Source: Vigna angularis (Eukaryota; Streptophyta; Magnoliopsida; Fabales; Fabaceae). From it: 64,000 bases of DNA. How positions within the stretch are numbered: position 1 is the stretch's first letter; the number at the start of each line of letters is the position of its first letter. Where the stretch lies: assembly GCF_016808095.1 (NCBI RefSeq), contig NC_068975.1, positions 27,207,501 through 27,271,500 on the forward strand. The letters are read 5' to 3'. Shown in pieces: positions 32,922 through 46,523 of this stretch. The notes under the pieces were generated by a model, which saw only the letters and a list, made by a program, of their open reading frames with translations, was not told where the DNA came from and did not search any database. A program made the translations under genes and the position numbers.

Positions 32922-35902
32922 ATGGAAAAAGGGCTGCTTCTTTTGTTGTTGCTGCTGTTGGTCATGGTGCTTTCTGCCTTTGCCATGGATGTGGAATATT
33001 CACAGTGCAATTGTGATGAGGAAGGGTTTTGGAGCATCCACAACGTCCTGGTTTGCCAGAAAGTGAGCGACTTTTTCATCGCCATTGCATATTTTTCCAT
33101 TCCCCTTGAGCTCCTTTACTTTGTCAGTCGCTCCAATGTACCCTTTAAATTGGTCTTCCTTCAATTCATTGCGTTCATAGTTCTCTGTGGATCAACCCAT
33201 TTACTTAATGCCTATACTTACTACGGCCCCCACTCGTTCCGGTTGTTTCTTTCCCTCACTGTTGCTAAGTTCCTCACTGCTCTTGTCTCCTGTGCCACTG
33301 CCATTTCCTTTCCCACCCTCATACCTCTTCTGCTGAAAATCAAAGTCAGGGAGCTCTTCTTGAGGCAGAATGTGTTGGAATTGGGCCAGGAGGTTGGGAT
33401 TATGAAGAAACAGGAGGAAGCTAGTTGGCATGTTAGGATGCTCACCTGTGAGATTAGGAAGTCTCTGGATAAGCATACCATCTTGTATACCACACTTGTT
33501 GAGCTTTCCAAGGCCTTGGATTTGCACAATTGTGCAGTTTGGATGCCTGATGATGATAGGAAGGAAATGCTCTTGACACATGAGTTGAAACCAAACTCAG
33601 CAAGTAGTTTTCACAATTCTATTCCTATTAGTGATCCGGATGTGTTGGACATAAAGAAGAGCAATGGCGTTTGGATTTTGAGGCCTGATTCGAAACTAGG
33701 AGCTGCAAGTAGTGGTGGTGGATCTGGGGATTCAGGTGCCGTGGCAGCCATTCGCATGCCCATACTTCATGTTTCCAATTTCAAAGGAGGAACACCAGAG
33801 TTAGTTGAAACGGCTTATGCCATACTGGTTTTGGTTCTTCCATATTCAAACTCCAGGACTTGGACCTCCCATGAAATGGAGATAGTGGAAGTGGTTGCTG
33901 ATCAGGTTGCTGTGGCCTTGTCTCACGCGTCTGTTCTTGAAGAGTCTCAGCTTATGAGCCAGAAACTTGCAGAGCAAAACCGGGCATTACAACAGGCTCA
34001 GAAGAATGCAATGATGGCCAGGAAGGCTAGGAGTTCGTTTGAGAAAGTTATGAGTCATGCAATGCGGAGGCCAATGCATTCAATCCTGGGCTTGCTTTCA
34101 ATGTTTCAAGAGGATAATATAAGGCCAGAACAGAAGATTGTTATTGACTCAATTTTCAAAGTTAGCAATGCCCTATCACGATTGATTAACGATGTGATGG
34201 AGATCTCTGCAAATGACAATGGGACCTTCCAGTTGGAGATGAAACCTTTCAATCTGCATTCAATGATGAGGGAAGTTTCTTGCACTACCAAGTGTTTGTG
34301 TATATATAAAGGCTTTGGTCTTGAAGTTGATGTAGACAAGTCTTTGCCTGATCTGGTTATTGGTGATGAGGCAAGGTCTTTCCAAGTAATTTTACATATG
34401 ATTGGCTATTTATTGAACATATATGACAGAGGGACTCTCGTATTTCAAGTTTATCTTGAAAGTGATAGTGGAGATAAAGGTGATAAAAATATTGGAAAAT
34501 GGAGATCAAGCATGCAAAATGCTTATGTACATATAAGATTTAGTTTTCATATAAATGGTATCAGTTCCCAGGCAGATGAAACATTTTCAACAACAAATTG
34601 TAATGTTAAAGGGCACTTCAACAATGAATCTAAGGAAGTCCTCAGCTTCAGCATGTGCAAAACACTGGTGCAGGTAGGTGCATCATTCTCTTCAGAAAAT
34701 TTCAATATCACTTTCTGTCAGTGATTTGTAGTTATATGAATTATTCCTACATTTATGTTTTTACTGTTTATTAAAGAGCTCTATTTCCCCCCCTTTTGAG
34801 AAATTCTGTGCTGCTCCATTAATTTTCTGAATTGTGTTGGCTGTAAACCTCAGCATCACATTTTATGCTTAGAAGATGATTTTAGGGTTGAACCCTCAAT
34901 GTTGAGTTGGTGACTGATGCATTGAGGAGTTGATATCGAGAACATATGATGAATTAAAATTAGACTTTTTAAGTGTGAGAGGTCATTTTTAGGAATAAGA
35001 AATAGCCTTCACATACAAAGCTCCTATTTGGTCTAGTTTCAAGCATCATAGGATTTGGGGAAAAATATTGAAATAACAAAAAGGACTAAGAAGGTCTGCT
35101 TTTTTCTACTGTGGGATCTATTTGTTCTATAATTTTAACGTGAAAGAGACTAGAATTTCCCCCATTCCTCAGTTTTATTATGAGAACAATAAATACTAAA
35201 TATATTCAAAACAATAAGCGCTTCATGCATTTTGTTTTGTCCTTGCCTGCCAGCTTGACTGTGGGTTGGTTGAGCAGCTTTTAGCGGTAAACCGACTGAA
35301 GTAGGTTTAGTTTTAATGTGGTGTGATTGTTTTCTGTAATTCTGACAGTTGATACAATATGGAATCATATGCAGATGATGCAAGGTAATATTTGGATATC
35401 AACTAACACTATGGGTTTGACACAAGGAATGACGCTTCTGCTCAAGTTTCAGTCAGGATCATCACATGGAAGATTCATTCTTGCTCCTAAAGATTTATCA
35501 AACTCCCAGTTTAAAGGGCTTAAGATTGTGTTAGCTGATGATGATGATGTAAACAGGACCGTGACCAAGAAGCTTCTTGAGAAACTGGGGTGTCAAGTAA
35601 CTGCTGTTTCATCAGGATTTGAATGTCTTGGTGCAATCAGTGCCTCTGGTAACTTGTTCAAAATTATTCTGTTAGATCTTCACATGCCTGAAATGGATGG
35701 TTTTGAAGTTGCAAAAAGGATTAGGAAATTACAAAGCCATAATTGGCCCTTGATCATAGCTTTCACTGCTAGTGCAGAAGAGCACATCAAGGAGAGATGC
35801 CTACAGGTGGGAATGAATGGATTCATTCGAAAACCTATCCTCCTCCATGAGATTGCAGATGAACTTAGAGCTGTCCTACAACGTACAGGTGAAAATTTGT
35901 GA
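32922..35902 (+). CDS. EIN4: Subfamily II ethylene receptor, EIN4-like (copy A)
   Basis: Exons 32922-34673 and 35375-35902 join across a 701-bp GT..AG intron to give 759 residues. It is a receptor in the ER membrane that binds ethylene through copper and represses the pathway with CTR1 when no hormone is bound. Order: a leucine-rich signal-like segment (1-21), Cys29 and Cys31 for the dimer disulphide, three membrane helices with Cys89 and His93 as copper/ethylene ligands, a GAF domain (about 180-335), a histidine-kinase-like domain with [19 protein letters not shown] (His379) but without clear N and G boxes, and a receiver domain with LADDDDVNR, phospho-acceptor Asp685 in [11 protein letters not shown] and Lys737. 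The extra N-terminal hydrophobic segment and degenerate kinase define subfamily II; the receiver is closest to EIN4 as I know it. It lies tail to tail with copy B at 39073-42049. Confidence 0.96.
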
Positions 35903-38783
35903 AAACAATCTTAAATGCATCAACTTTTTAGGTTCCTCAAAATTCATGACTTTTGACATGAACCTGGAGTTCTTAAACTAAATATAGTAGATACTACATC
36001 CATTTTACTAACCATTTTACTGATTAATCTTTATTCCCAAAAATGAATTATGGCTTTCAAACAATGTGTATAGAACTGCTACCCATCATCAGAAAGGACG
36101 ATGCAAAACCCTGAAAGTGCCTATGGTTTTATGCATTTGTTTATGAAAAGATGGAAGAATGTGACATATTAGTGCTTTTCTGGCATACTATGTCGCGCAA
36201 TTGAGAACATGTTTTGTGATATTAGTTATTCAATGAAGATGCACAAATTATAGTGTTTAAACATTCGAGACCAGCATATGTATAGTTTCTTGCTAGTTGA
36301 TTATATTTGATGATCATGTGCAATTGATATTTTAAGCATAGAAGGCTTTTGAAATTTTTGTATGAAATCAAGAAAAAAGAACTTGTACAATTGAAAATTA
36401 AATCACAAAAAAAAAATCTTCATAATCAACTTTTAATTTGACATGTTACATTAAAATTCTATTTTCTGTACTTAAATATTACTAATATGAAAACTTCATT
36501 CTATTTTTCTTTTGTTTTAAAATTCATATTATTTAAGTGTAGAAGTTTGAATTTTAATGTAAAATTCAATTTATATTGTACTGTTAACTCTTCTGATTTA
36601 TAATATTATTTAACATAAAAATGAATGAAATTAATGTTTAAAATCAATTTTTAAGATTATCCTTATTTAGTTCTTGTTATTGTCTCTCACTTATATAATT
36701 TATTTGAGATTTGATTTACTTTGATGTATTTATTATTTTTATACGTTGACATTTATAAGAAACTATTCTAGAAATATGCTTATAAAAAATACCATAAAAT
36801 TTATACATGCTTATAAAAATACCATAACTAGTTTGATCAATTTTCTTGTAAGTGAGAAAAAATAATCAAATAATTTAAAATAATAAGATGATGTAAGATG
36901 AAATTATTAAATAAGTAATTAGATTAATAATAATATGAGAATATAAATATTTAAGGAATACATTGAATCAACACTTTAAAATATGATTAATTGAAAATGG
37001 TTTAATATAATAATATAATACAATTTTATGTACTTAAATTGTATAAAATTATAAATTTATATTAGATTGTATAAAATTGTTATATAAATTACAAAATTAT
37101 ATGTTACAAACTTGCATCAAATTTTAAATTTTTATTATTTAAACAGTTTGTATATGGTAAATGTTGGGAGTTTATGTTTTGTGATAAGTATTTAACTGGC
37201 AGTGCTTTGTAAAAAAAAAATATGTGATAATCAAAGTATGTCATTGTTGATTGATTAACTTTTAAAATTTAATTTATATATTAGTGTAGTTTAAACCATC
37301 TTGTTTTCATATTATTTTCATAGAGCTTGATCTGACGTCTAATAATTCATAATTTCTGACTCAATTTACTGGTTAAATGATGTTTTTAAAATTCCTATGT
37401 TTTTTTAGTTTTTCTTATTAAATAATATTAGGATAAGTAAAATTAACTAAACCATCTTATTTAAAGTTTGGAACGAGAATATTTATAGGTAATTGACTTC
37501 ACTAATAATATTAAATAATTCAAATAGTTGTCTAAGGCAAAGAGTTAAACCTAATAAAGTAAGTAAACAAAAGAAAGAAATGAAAATATATTAAAAAAAA
37601 TCGATAAGAAAAAAGGTTAAAAAATTTAGAAGATCTTAAATCAACATGAGGAAGTCCTCAATCATTCTTTTTCTTGTTTTATAATATTCCTAATTTTATT
37701 TGTTAACATCTCAACATCTAACAGGGAACAACAATTTTAGAAGCAATATACCAAACTTTATAATTTATAATACAAGTTATAAACTGGTAAAACCATTATC
37801 ATTCTGAATATAAACTTCATGAGAAATCGGCTTAAACTTTTTTTGAATTGAGAACAACAAAGATACTTCAAAAACATGTATATATTAATGATTTACATTT
37901 TGAAACTTTCTATACCATCTAATATTTTTTTAGAATTATCAAATATTAATATTAATATTTGATAATTTAACAATTACTAATAATTTTCATAAAGTCTAAT
38001 AATGAAAATGTTGATTCTTTAAATATATATTATGAAAATAAATATTGGACATAATAGGAATTAAATTGTCTTATTCAAACCAAAAAATTGAATTGATTTA
38101 TTTAAAAAAACATTTAACATTTTCTAAAATTTTAAAATTCATCTTAACATAATTAAGAGTGATTAATACAATGACACAATATAGTTGAAGATCTTCATAC
38201 CTAAATTTACATTAATTGGACACTTTTAAATCAGCATATCGCATTATTAAAATTTCTAGAGTATAAATTTGAATTTTATTGTAGCATATCAAATTAAAAG
38301 TTGATTAAAATTTTATCTGTACAATTTACTCTTAAATACATTAATCAAGTTGTGGATGGCTCATGAGTATACAGAACAAACCCCTTATACCAAAACCTCA
38401 CAATCTTAAATCAGAGAAATAATGTTTCACGTTTTTCTAAAGTGTAATGACTATTAATATTTATGAAACTAATAAATATGATAAAAAAAATTAAAATATG
38501 ATGAGCATTAAAAATATAATTACAAAAATGTTAGTTATTATCAAGTGACAGACAAAATCCACCAACCAAGAAATCTAAAATTCAATTAACAAAAAGCTTT
38601 TCTAATTTGTATGCGTTCATTTGATCAAATGAGCAGTCAGAAGATACCACCTCAATTTTAAATATCGTATTAATTTCTATAAGTTTATTGAATAACTAAT
38701 ATTACAACAATACATTAACAAACAACATAAGCTAAAATTAGTCTAATGTATAGTTTTTTCACATTCATCCATCTTTTCATATT

Positions 38784-38815
<32 letters not shown>

Positions 38816-39072
38816 AGAAAGTAAGCACTTTCAGAATTTTGCATTTAGTCCTTTTTCCTGTTTGATTATGAGAAGAGGTTCTATGCGCCTTGAAAAAGTC
38901 ACAATTCATTATACGGCCAAAGGATCAAACAGAAAAATGGTTAGCAAGATGAAGCTAGTATCTACTATCTATCTAGTATATTTTAGTTTGTTAAGAATTC
39001 CAGGTTCTCTTTCAGAATGTTGTAGTGATTAATTTGAGGAACCTAACAGATTTGGGATAACTAAACTTGTTC
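35903..39072. other. Spacer between the two convergent receptor genes
   Basis: Homology of the two genes continues past both stop codons, to about 36125 on the left and about 38815 on the right, for example ATGCAAAACCCTGAAAGTGC against its inverse. Between these limits lie about 2.7 kb of AT-rich DNA with no gene or recognisable transposon. A TA/CA microsatellite sits at 38785-38815. Confidence 0.6.
38785..38815. repeat. (TA)n(CA)n microsatellite
   Basis: A short TA run is followed by about ten CA dinucleotides, at the right border of the receptor duplication. Confidence 0.9.
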
Positions 39073-42049
39073 TCACAATTTTTCACCTGCACGTTGCAGG
39101 ACTGTTCGAAGTTCATCTGCTATCTCATGAAGAAGGATAGGTTTTTGAATCAGTCCATTCATTCCCACTTGTAGACATTTCTCCTTGATGTGTTCTTCTG
39201 CACTTGCAGTCACAGCCACGATCAAGGGCCAATTACGGCTTTGGAATTTTCGAATCCTTCTTGTAACTTCAAAACCATCCATTTCGGGCATGTGAAGATC
39301 CAGTAGAACAATTTTGATGGAGTTACCAGAGGCACTTACAGCACTAAGACATTCAAATCCTGATGAAACAGCAGTTACTTGACACCCCAGTTTCTCAAGC
39401 AGCTTCTTGGTCACAGTCCTGTTTACATCATCATCATCAGCTAACACAACCTTAAGCCCTCTAAACTGGGAGTTTGAAATATCTTTGGTAGCAAGAATGA
39501 ATCTTCCATGATATGATCCTGTCGGAAACCTGAGAAGAAGTGTCATTCCTTGTGTCACACCCATAGAGTTAGTTGACATCCAAATATTACCTTGCATCAT
39601 CTGCATATTGTTCCATATTGTATCAACTGTCAGAATTACAACAAACAATCACACCACATTAAAACTAACATGCCTCAGCTGGTTTATCGCTGAAAGCTGC
39701 TCAACCAACCCAGTCAAGCTGGTACGCAAGGACAAAATAAAATTCGGTTTTAGGCCCAACTGTTCAAAATATACAGGACAAAATGCATGAACGGACTCAT
39801 CGTTATGTTATTTAGTGTTAATTGTTCTCAGAATACAACTGACGAATGGGGGAATTTTGAGCCTCTTTCATGTTAAAATTGCTTAACTAATAGATCACTC
39901 ACAGGAGAAAAAAGTAGACTCTCTTAGCCATTTCTGCTATCTCAATATTCATTTTGTCCTTGACGCCTATGATGCTAGAAATTCTCACAATCTAGGTTAA
40001 GATCTCAAAAGAGGATAATATATCATAGATATGGGATAAACAAGACAAAATCTTAAAGTTATAGAGGAAAATAGCGACTGTAAAATGTTGCTAGACCCAA
40101 GGGATACCATGATTGTCAATAACAAAGAAAGATAGTTGTTAACAGACTGGAGATAAATTACAGCTCATGAGATAGAAACCCTAATATCCTTAGCTGAAAC
40201 ATGCCAGGAGAGAAATCTGCGCAAAATTAAATGTCACTGCCACATACAAGAGATCACTGATTTGTAAATTTTCAAAAGAAAATGGTGCACCTACCTGCAC
40301 TATTGTTTTGCACATGCTGAAGCTCAGGCCTTCCTTAGGTTCATTGTTGTGCTGCCTTCTACAAGAATAATTTGTTGTTGAAAATGATTCATCTGACTGG
40401 GAACTAATACCATTTACTCGAAAATTAAATTTTATATGTACATAGTCATTTTGCATGTTTGACCTCCATATTGCAACACTTCTATCATCTTTATCTCCAC
40501 TACCACTTTCAAGATAAACTTGAAATATGAGTGTTCCTTTGTCACAAAGGTTCAATAAATAGCCAATCATATGTAAAATTACTTGGAAAGACCTTGCCTC
40601 ATCACCAGCGACCAGATCAGGCAAAGACTTGTCAACATCAACTTCAAGACCAAAGCCCTTATATATACACAAACACTTGGTAGTGCAAGAAACTTCCCTC
40701 ATCATTGAATGCAGACTGAAAGGTTTCATCTCCAACCGGAAGTTTCCATTGTCATTCGTGGAAATCTCCATCACATCATTAATCAATCGTGAGAGTGCAT
40801 TGCTAACTTTGAAAATTGAGTCAATAACAATCTTCTGTTCTGGCCTTATACTATTATCCTCTTGAAACAGTGAAAGCAAACCCAGGATAGAATGCATCGG
40901 CCTCCGCATTCCATGACTCATAACTTTCTCAAACGAGCTCCTTGCCTTCCTGGCCATCATTGCATTCTTCTGGGCCTGTTGCAATGCCCGGTTTTGCTCT
41001 GCAAGTTTCTGGCTCATAAGCTGAGACTCTTCAAGAACAGACGCGTGAGACAAGGCCACAGCAACCTGATCAGCAACCACTTCCACTATCTCCATTTCAT
41101 GGGAGGTCCAAGACCTGGAGTTTGAATTCGGAAGAACCAAAACCAGTATACCATAAGATGTCTCAACCATCTCTGGTGTCCCTCCTTTGAAATTGGAAAC
41201 ATGAAGTATCGGCATGCGGATGGCTGCCACGGCACCTGAATCCCCAGATCCACCACCGCTACTTGCAGCTCCGAGTGCCGAATCAGGCCTCAAAATCCAC
41301 ACCCCTTTGCTATTCTTTACGTCCAACACATCTGGATCACTAATAGGAATAGAATTGTGAAAACTACTTGCTGAGTTTGATTTCAACTCATGTGTCAAAA
41401 GCATTTCTCTCCTATCATCATCAGGCATCCAAACTGCACAATTGTGCAAATCCAAGGTCTTGGAAAGCTCAACAAGTGTGGTATACAAGATGGTATGCTT
41501 ATCCAGAGACTTCCTAATCTCACAGGTGAGCATCCTAACATGCCAACTAGCTTCCTCCTGTTTCTTCATGATCCCAACCTCCTGGCCCAATTCCAACACA
41601 TTCTGCCTCAAGAAGAGCTCCCTGACTTTGATTTTCAGCAGAAGAGGTATGAGGGTGGGAAAGGAAATGGCAGTGGCACAGGAGACAAGAGCAGTGAGAA
41701 ACTTAGCAACAGTGAGGGAAAGAAACAACCGGAAAGAGTGGGGGCCATAGTAAGTATAGGCATTGAGTAAATGGGTCAATCCACAGAGAACTATGAACGC
41801 AATGAATTGAAGAAAGACCAATTTAAAGGGGACATTGGAACGGCTGACAAAGTAAAGGAGCTCAAGGGGAATGGAAAAATATGCAATGGCAATGAAAAAG
41901 TCACTCACTTTCTGGCAAACCAAGACGTTGTGGATGCTCCAAAGCCCTTCGTCATCACAATTGCAGTGTGAATATTCCACTTCGATAGCAAAGACAGAGA
42001 GCACCATAACCAACAGCAAGAAAAACAAAAGAAGCAGTCCTCTTTCCAT
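39073..42049 (-). CDS. EIN4: Subfamily II ethylene receptor, EIN4-like (copy B)
   Basis: Exons on the minus strand, 42049-40295 and 39600-39073, give 760 residues. It is almost the same protein as copy A, with the single intron at the same codon ([10 protein letters not shown]). Cys29, Cys31, Cys89 and His93 are all kept, as are the GAF domain, the kinase-like domain with [18 protein letters not shown], the DDDD patch, the [11 protein letters not shown] phospho-site and the receiver lysine (LIQKPILL). It has one extra Ser in the kinase-like part (EDNSIRPEQ against EDNIRPEQ). Most differences lie in the linker before the receiver (about 505-560), while the membrane and GAF regions hardly differ, so both copies look to be under constraint. 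The arrangement is an inverted duplication, both genes pointing inward. It acts in the ER membrane as described for copy A. Confidence 0.96.
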
Positions 42050-42337
42050 GGCGACAAAATAATTAGAGCTACTATTTTCCTTTTTCTACAGCATCCCCAA
42101 AGAACATACACCGGAAATTGACACCACAATTGCTACACGCATTACAACAGATCTAAACTATGTTTAATTTCCCAAAACCCTAACAATTTGGAGTCAGAAA
42201 TCGAGAAGACAATGAATAAATCAGGACCTGGTATGCTTTTGGTCAATGATATTAATTGATAAAATAATGCCACCCATCACCAAAAAATCCAATCTTAGGT
42301 TTTAAGATTGCACTTGGTCGAAGGCAGAGAGAAAGAG

Positions 42338-42348
42338 ATGGGACCCAC
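42338..42348 (-). promoter_or_regulatory. GTGGGTCCCAT element, counterpart of 32624-32634
   Basis: On the minus strand it reads GCGTGGGTCCCAT, about 289 bp before the copy B ATG; copy A has GCGTGGGTCCCAC at about 288 bp. One base differs, so the palindrome is slightly broken here. Confidence 0.45.
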
Positions 42349-42399
42349 GCACCTTTACTCAACTGAACTGAAACTCCCTTCCTCTCTCAAACAACCTTT

Positions 42400-45300
42400 A
42401 CCAGCAATAATCATAATCAATCCGACACTCAATTATTTACTACTGTAACACATGATTTCAAACATTTCTTAATGCATTGATTTTGACTTCTTCAAAATTG
42501 CATTCAAAAACTCAAAGTAGAAACAACAATTTAAAAATAAATAGATATAATTATTTAATTTAATGATTTTAAATTTATTTTATGTATTAGTTAAAAAAGT
42601 TATATTTATTTATTTAATTAAACTGTATAAAAAATTAAAACAACCATAAAGTTTTGCACCTGCAGAAACCTTTTTGTTCCTTTACCTTGCATGTAACAAT
42701 GTTATGTCCATTCCCTTTACACAATCCAGAACTATTCTTATTCTTTGATAGTTCTTTTTCACCTTTATAACGTCTTGCTTTCGGACCACCTTTTTTTTAG
42801 AAATTGGAGGACAATGTACAACATTCCCTGTTACTTCTTCCTCAACAACACTATTATTATAGGACTGTGAAGGAAGGGGAAATTAATTTTGAGTGCAAAA
42901 TGCACTGTCAAAAAATGAGAATTTTTTTCATAAAAAGAAATGGAATCTTTTCATTACAAAAGAATTTGAAAAATCTTATAAATTTCAAAAAGATTTTCTT
43001 TTCAAAAATTAAAGATAATATTTTTCAAACGTTTCAAACCAATGACAAAAATATTTGTGTTTATAAATATTCGCAAATAAAATATATGTAAGGAATAAAT
43101 GATACTCGAGAATATTTAACATCAGTTGATAATAGACAGGAAATAACTATAAACATATTGATGCGAGTACCATGTTATTTATACCAATATCCAATACTAA
43201 AAAAAAAACCTAAAAATTATATTTTATTAAATATTTAATTTAATTTATATTATATTTTGTATATTTTTTAATTTTATTAAATTTTATTTAACAAATTATA
43301 ATATATTTTTAAATTTTCGCAAATATCTACGAATTCGTGGAATTTTAAAATATTCACAAATGATTTTTAAATAAATATTTAATAAATCACATAAATAGCG
43401 AATAATTTCTTTTTGTTATAAATCAGATAAATCAGTTAAAATAGATATTATCTTAATCCGTTCTTATCCTTAGTTTCAAGCCTTTACATTTCAAACATTC
43501 ACTGAGATACGCTCTTATGTCAAAGAAATAATTTTATCTATTTATCGGTAAAGATCTTATAAACTTCAAAGTTTTTGTCTTTAAAAAATATATTATATAA
43601 ATTTATATTATTTTAATTAATTATGTTAATTATTCATATTTCAACATAAGCATAATTAAATCAGTGATCATTAATTATATTTTAACTACAGCCACAGGGT
43701 AGTATTACCTTAATAATGATAGTAATAATAGTAATATTAACTAATTATTTATCATAAATATAAAATATAATTTAAATTAATTATTTATTATGAATTTTAA
43801 AGTTTTAATAATGATACAATATTTATTACCCTAAATTTGAATTACATAAAGTAGATATTTATTGTGCAATATTAGTATTTTTGTTTATTTTTAATAAAAA
43901 AAATGATAGTTAGTGACTTATGGAACAAAATATCTTATTCAACCTAATATGTGTGTTGTTTTGTATTGTATTTGTGGAAGAAAAGAAGGTGACATGAAAA
44001 TAGGGTTTTTTTCTAATTTTGTAAAGTGGGCATCATGTTGTGCTGTAGCAATGCGATGATCCTTCAGACTGGGTCCGTAATATCATTTTCAGTAGTCACC
44101 ACATATTAAAGTTTGATGTATGCATTATTATATGAAGAAAAAAATCAATAATGTTACAGATGTCACGAAGAGAATATTTCAAATTTAATTTTAAGATAAA
44201 AATTATTTTTGACAAATGTTATAAAATTTATAAGCTAAGAATTTAATAATTAAGAATTTATCATGAGCTGGAAACTTATTAATTATCAATTAGTATACAA
44301 ACTATATTAAAATAAAAATTGTGGAAAATTTTAAGTAATAACTTAACTGATAGACGTAAAACGAATATAAATATATAAAAAAAAGTAAACTAAAAATTCA
44401 TAAAATAAATTACTTTTGAAATGTTTATAAAGTAAAAATTCTTAAAATAAATTATTTAAGGTGATTCTCAAATGTTTTTGTATTTATTAACATAGTTCAT
44501 AAATTAGTTAAATAAAATAGTAAATATTTTTTTATCATACCAACAAAAAATCTAATATCTACATTATAATTTGTTTAGATGAATGATAAAAAATAAAAAT
44601 AAAATGTATAAAGTGTTTAATATGAGTATATTACTATATAATAATATTTTTTAATTGGTACACTTAAAACTGAGAAACTTCTCATATTTAGGTTAAATTT
44701 TAAAAAATAAATTATTTAGATACAACGTTTTTCAAGAAAAGATGTTTGACCAAATTTATCAGAAATACATTTTCATTAAAAGGTGAAAATCTAACTTTTT
44801 TTAGTTAAAATAATAATTTTAATAAAAAATAATATTAATCTTATTAAAATATTTAATGTGATACTAAACTAAATTTTTGAATAAAAATGATACATTATTA
44901 TGATGTTTTTAGAAAACCTAATAAATATTGTAAGAAATAGTTTTCATCAAGGAAATAAAATAAAATTCAATTATACAACAATTAATAATGTCTAGTAATT
45001 TTGTTTTAATCTATCAAACAGCTGTCCAACACTCCTTTATAAAGAAAAATAATGAAAAATGAAGTAGGAGGTAGTTTTTATCTAGGGGAGTGTTTAATAT
45101 ATAATTTACAAAGTAATCATTGAAGCATCCATATTCAATATTAAAAACTGGTGCCATCATTATAGCTGAAAATACCACCACCAACTCTTGTATTAATTTG
45201 TTAAAAAGAAACAAATCATATTGGATGTGTAAAAGAAAATTAAATAAAATATTTTCATTGAATAATTAAGCTAAGTGATTCCTAGTTCTTGTATTCTGTT

Positions 45301-46523
45301 CACATGACCTTTGAGGCACTTTTCGTATATTGGTAATAAACTATTACACACTAGACATTGCTAAACAACTGAAAAGATGTAATAAATAATAAATAAGGGA
45401 TCACTGAATCATTACTAAATGACAATGTTATAAAAAGCATGATCAGTATCAAATAACCACAGAAATATTTTTTAATCATATAAATACCAAAGAAATATTT
45501 TCGTCTGGATGTAATGTCTTTTTTGACACTGTTAAAGGAGATATATTAAAATGTATTGGTTGGTATTGGACAAAGTAGATATATCTCAACTATACCTTCT
45601 TTTATATTTTATTAATTAGTGAATAAGTTAATTTTAAAGTACAGAAAAACTCATTTTTTCCTCTTGAAAATTCTTTTGGAGAAATATATCTAAATAAACT
45701 GTAAGTCGATTATAATATCCAATTTATAGTTTAAAAGTGTTTCAAATTCGTTGTATTTATTTTATTTTTCTCATTTAAGTTTTGTGTTTATCCCTCAATA
45801 TTTCAATCAAAAAGAAATTAGTCCTGCAAGAATCTAGGAAATAATATTTTTAATAAAAACAATTGAAAACGCCATTGGAAGTGCAATTTAAAAATACGTC
45901 TTCAGTTTTCCTTGCATCATAAATCAAAATGCTCTTAAAATCACAAATTTACTACTTATCTAAAAACTTCTGAGCATACAGAATATAGTTAAAAAGTATA
46001 CCAGTTAACCATATTACACTACGCATAATGTGGACTGTATCTTAAAAATCGAAAAAGTTTCATTACATTTACTACTTTACGAGCCTAACGACCAAGAAGA
46101 TGAGCAGAGAAAGATAATCAACATTTTCAAAATAGGCTTAAATGAAGAAGCATAATATAATAATCATGTATGCTTTGACAGAATTTGGAAGAATATATCT
46201 TAAAGTGCACTTGAAAATGAAAGGAAAATATAATCCACAACAGATTAGCTAATCTAGGAAACATATATCTATGATATTTATCCCGGTATGAACTAACAGG
46301 CCTGCAAAAATGAAGTAAGCAACCTGATTTATACATACAACACCAGTAAATGAGGCAGAACAATATTTTCAAGGACAAGCATTAGTACTAATTTTCAGAA
46401 GCCACGAGCTTTAATGAATGGTGCATACTATAAACGGCATCACGCGACAAAGAGGACCGGTATGTATAGATATCATACATCTATCGCACATTGGTTTATC
46501 AAATCCAAAGCCATATCGAGTTT
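42400..46523. other. AT-rich intergenic DNA
   Basis: No supported gene, RNA gene or complete transposon. Short open frames such as 42804-43091 have the Asn/Lys/Ile/Phe make-up of translated AT-rich DNA. The right end (about 46000-46523) is probably the 3' UTR of the AHL gene. Confidence 0.5.

Noticed and set aside
33201..33581. 126-codon antisense frame in the receptor gene, also present in copy B (41390-41770)
   Set aside because: It is conserved only because the receptor exon itself is duplicated; it is a shadow of that coding sequence.
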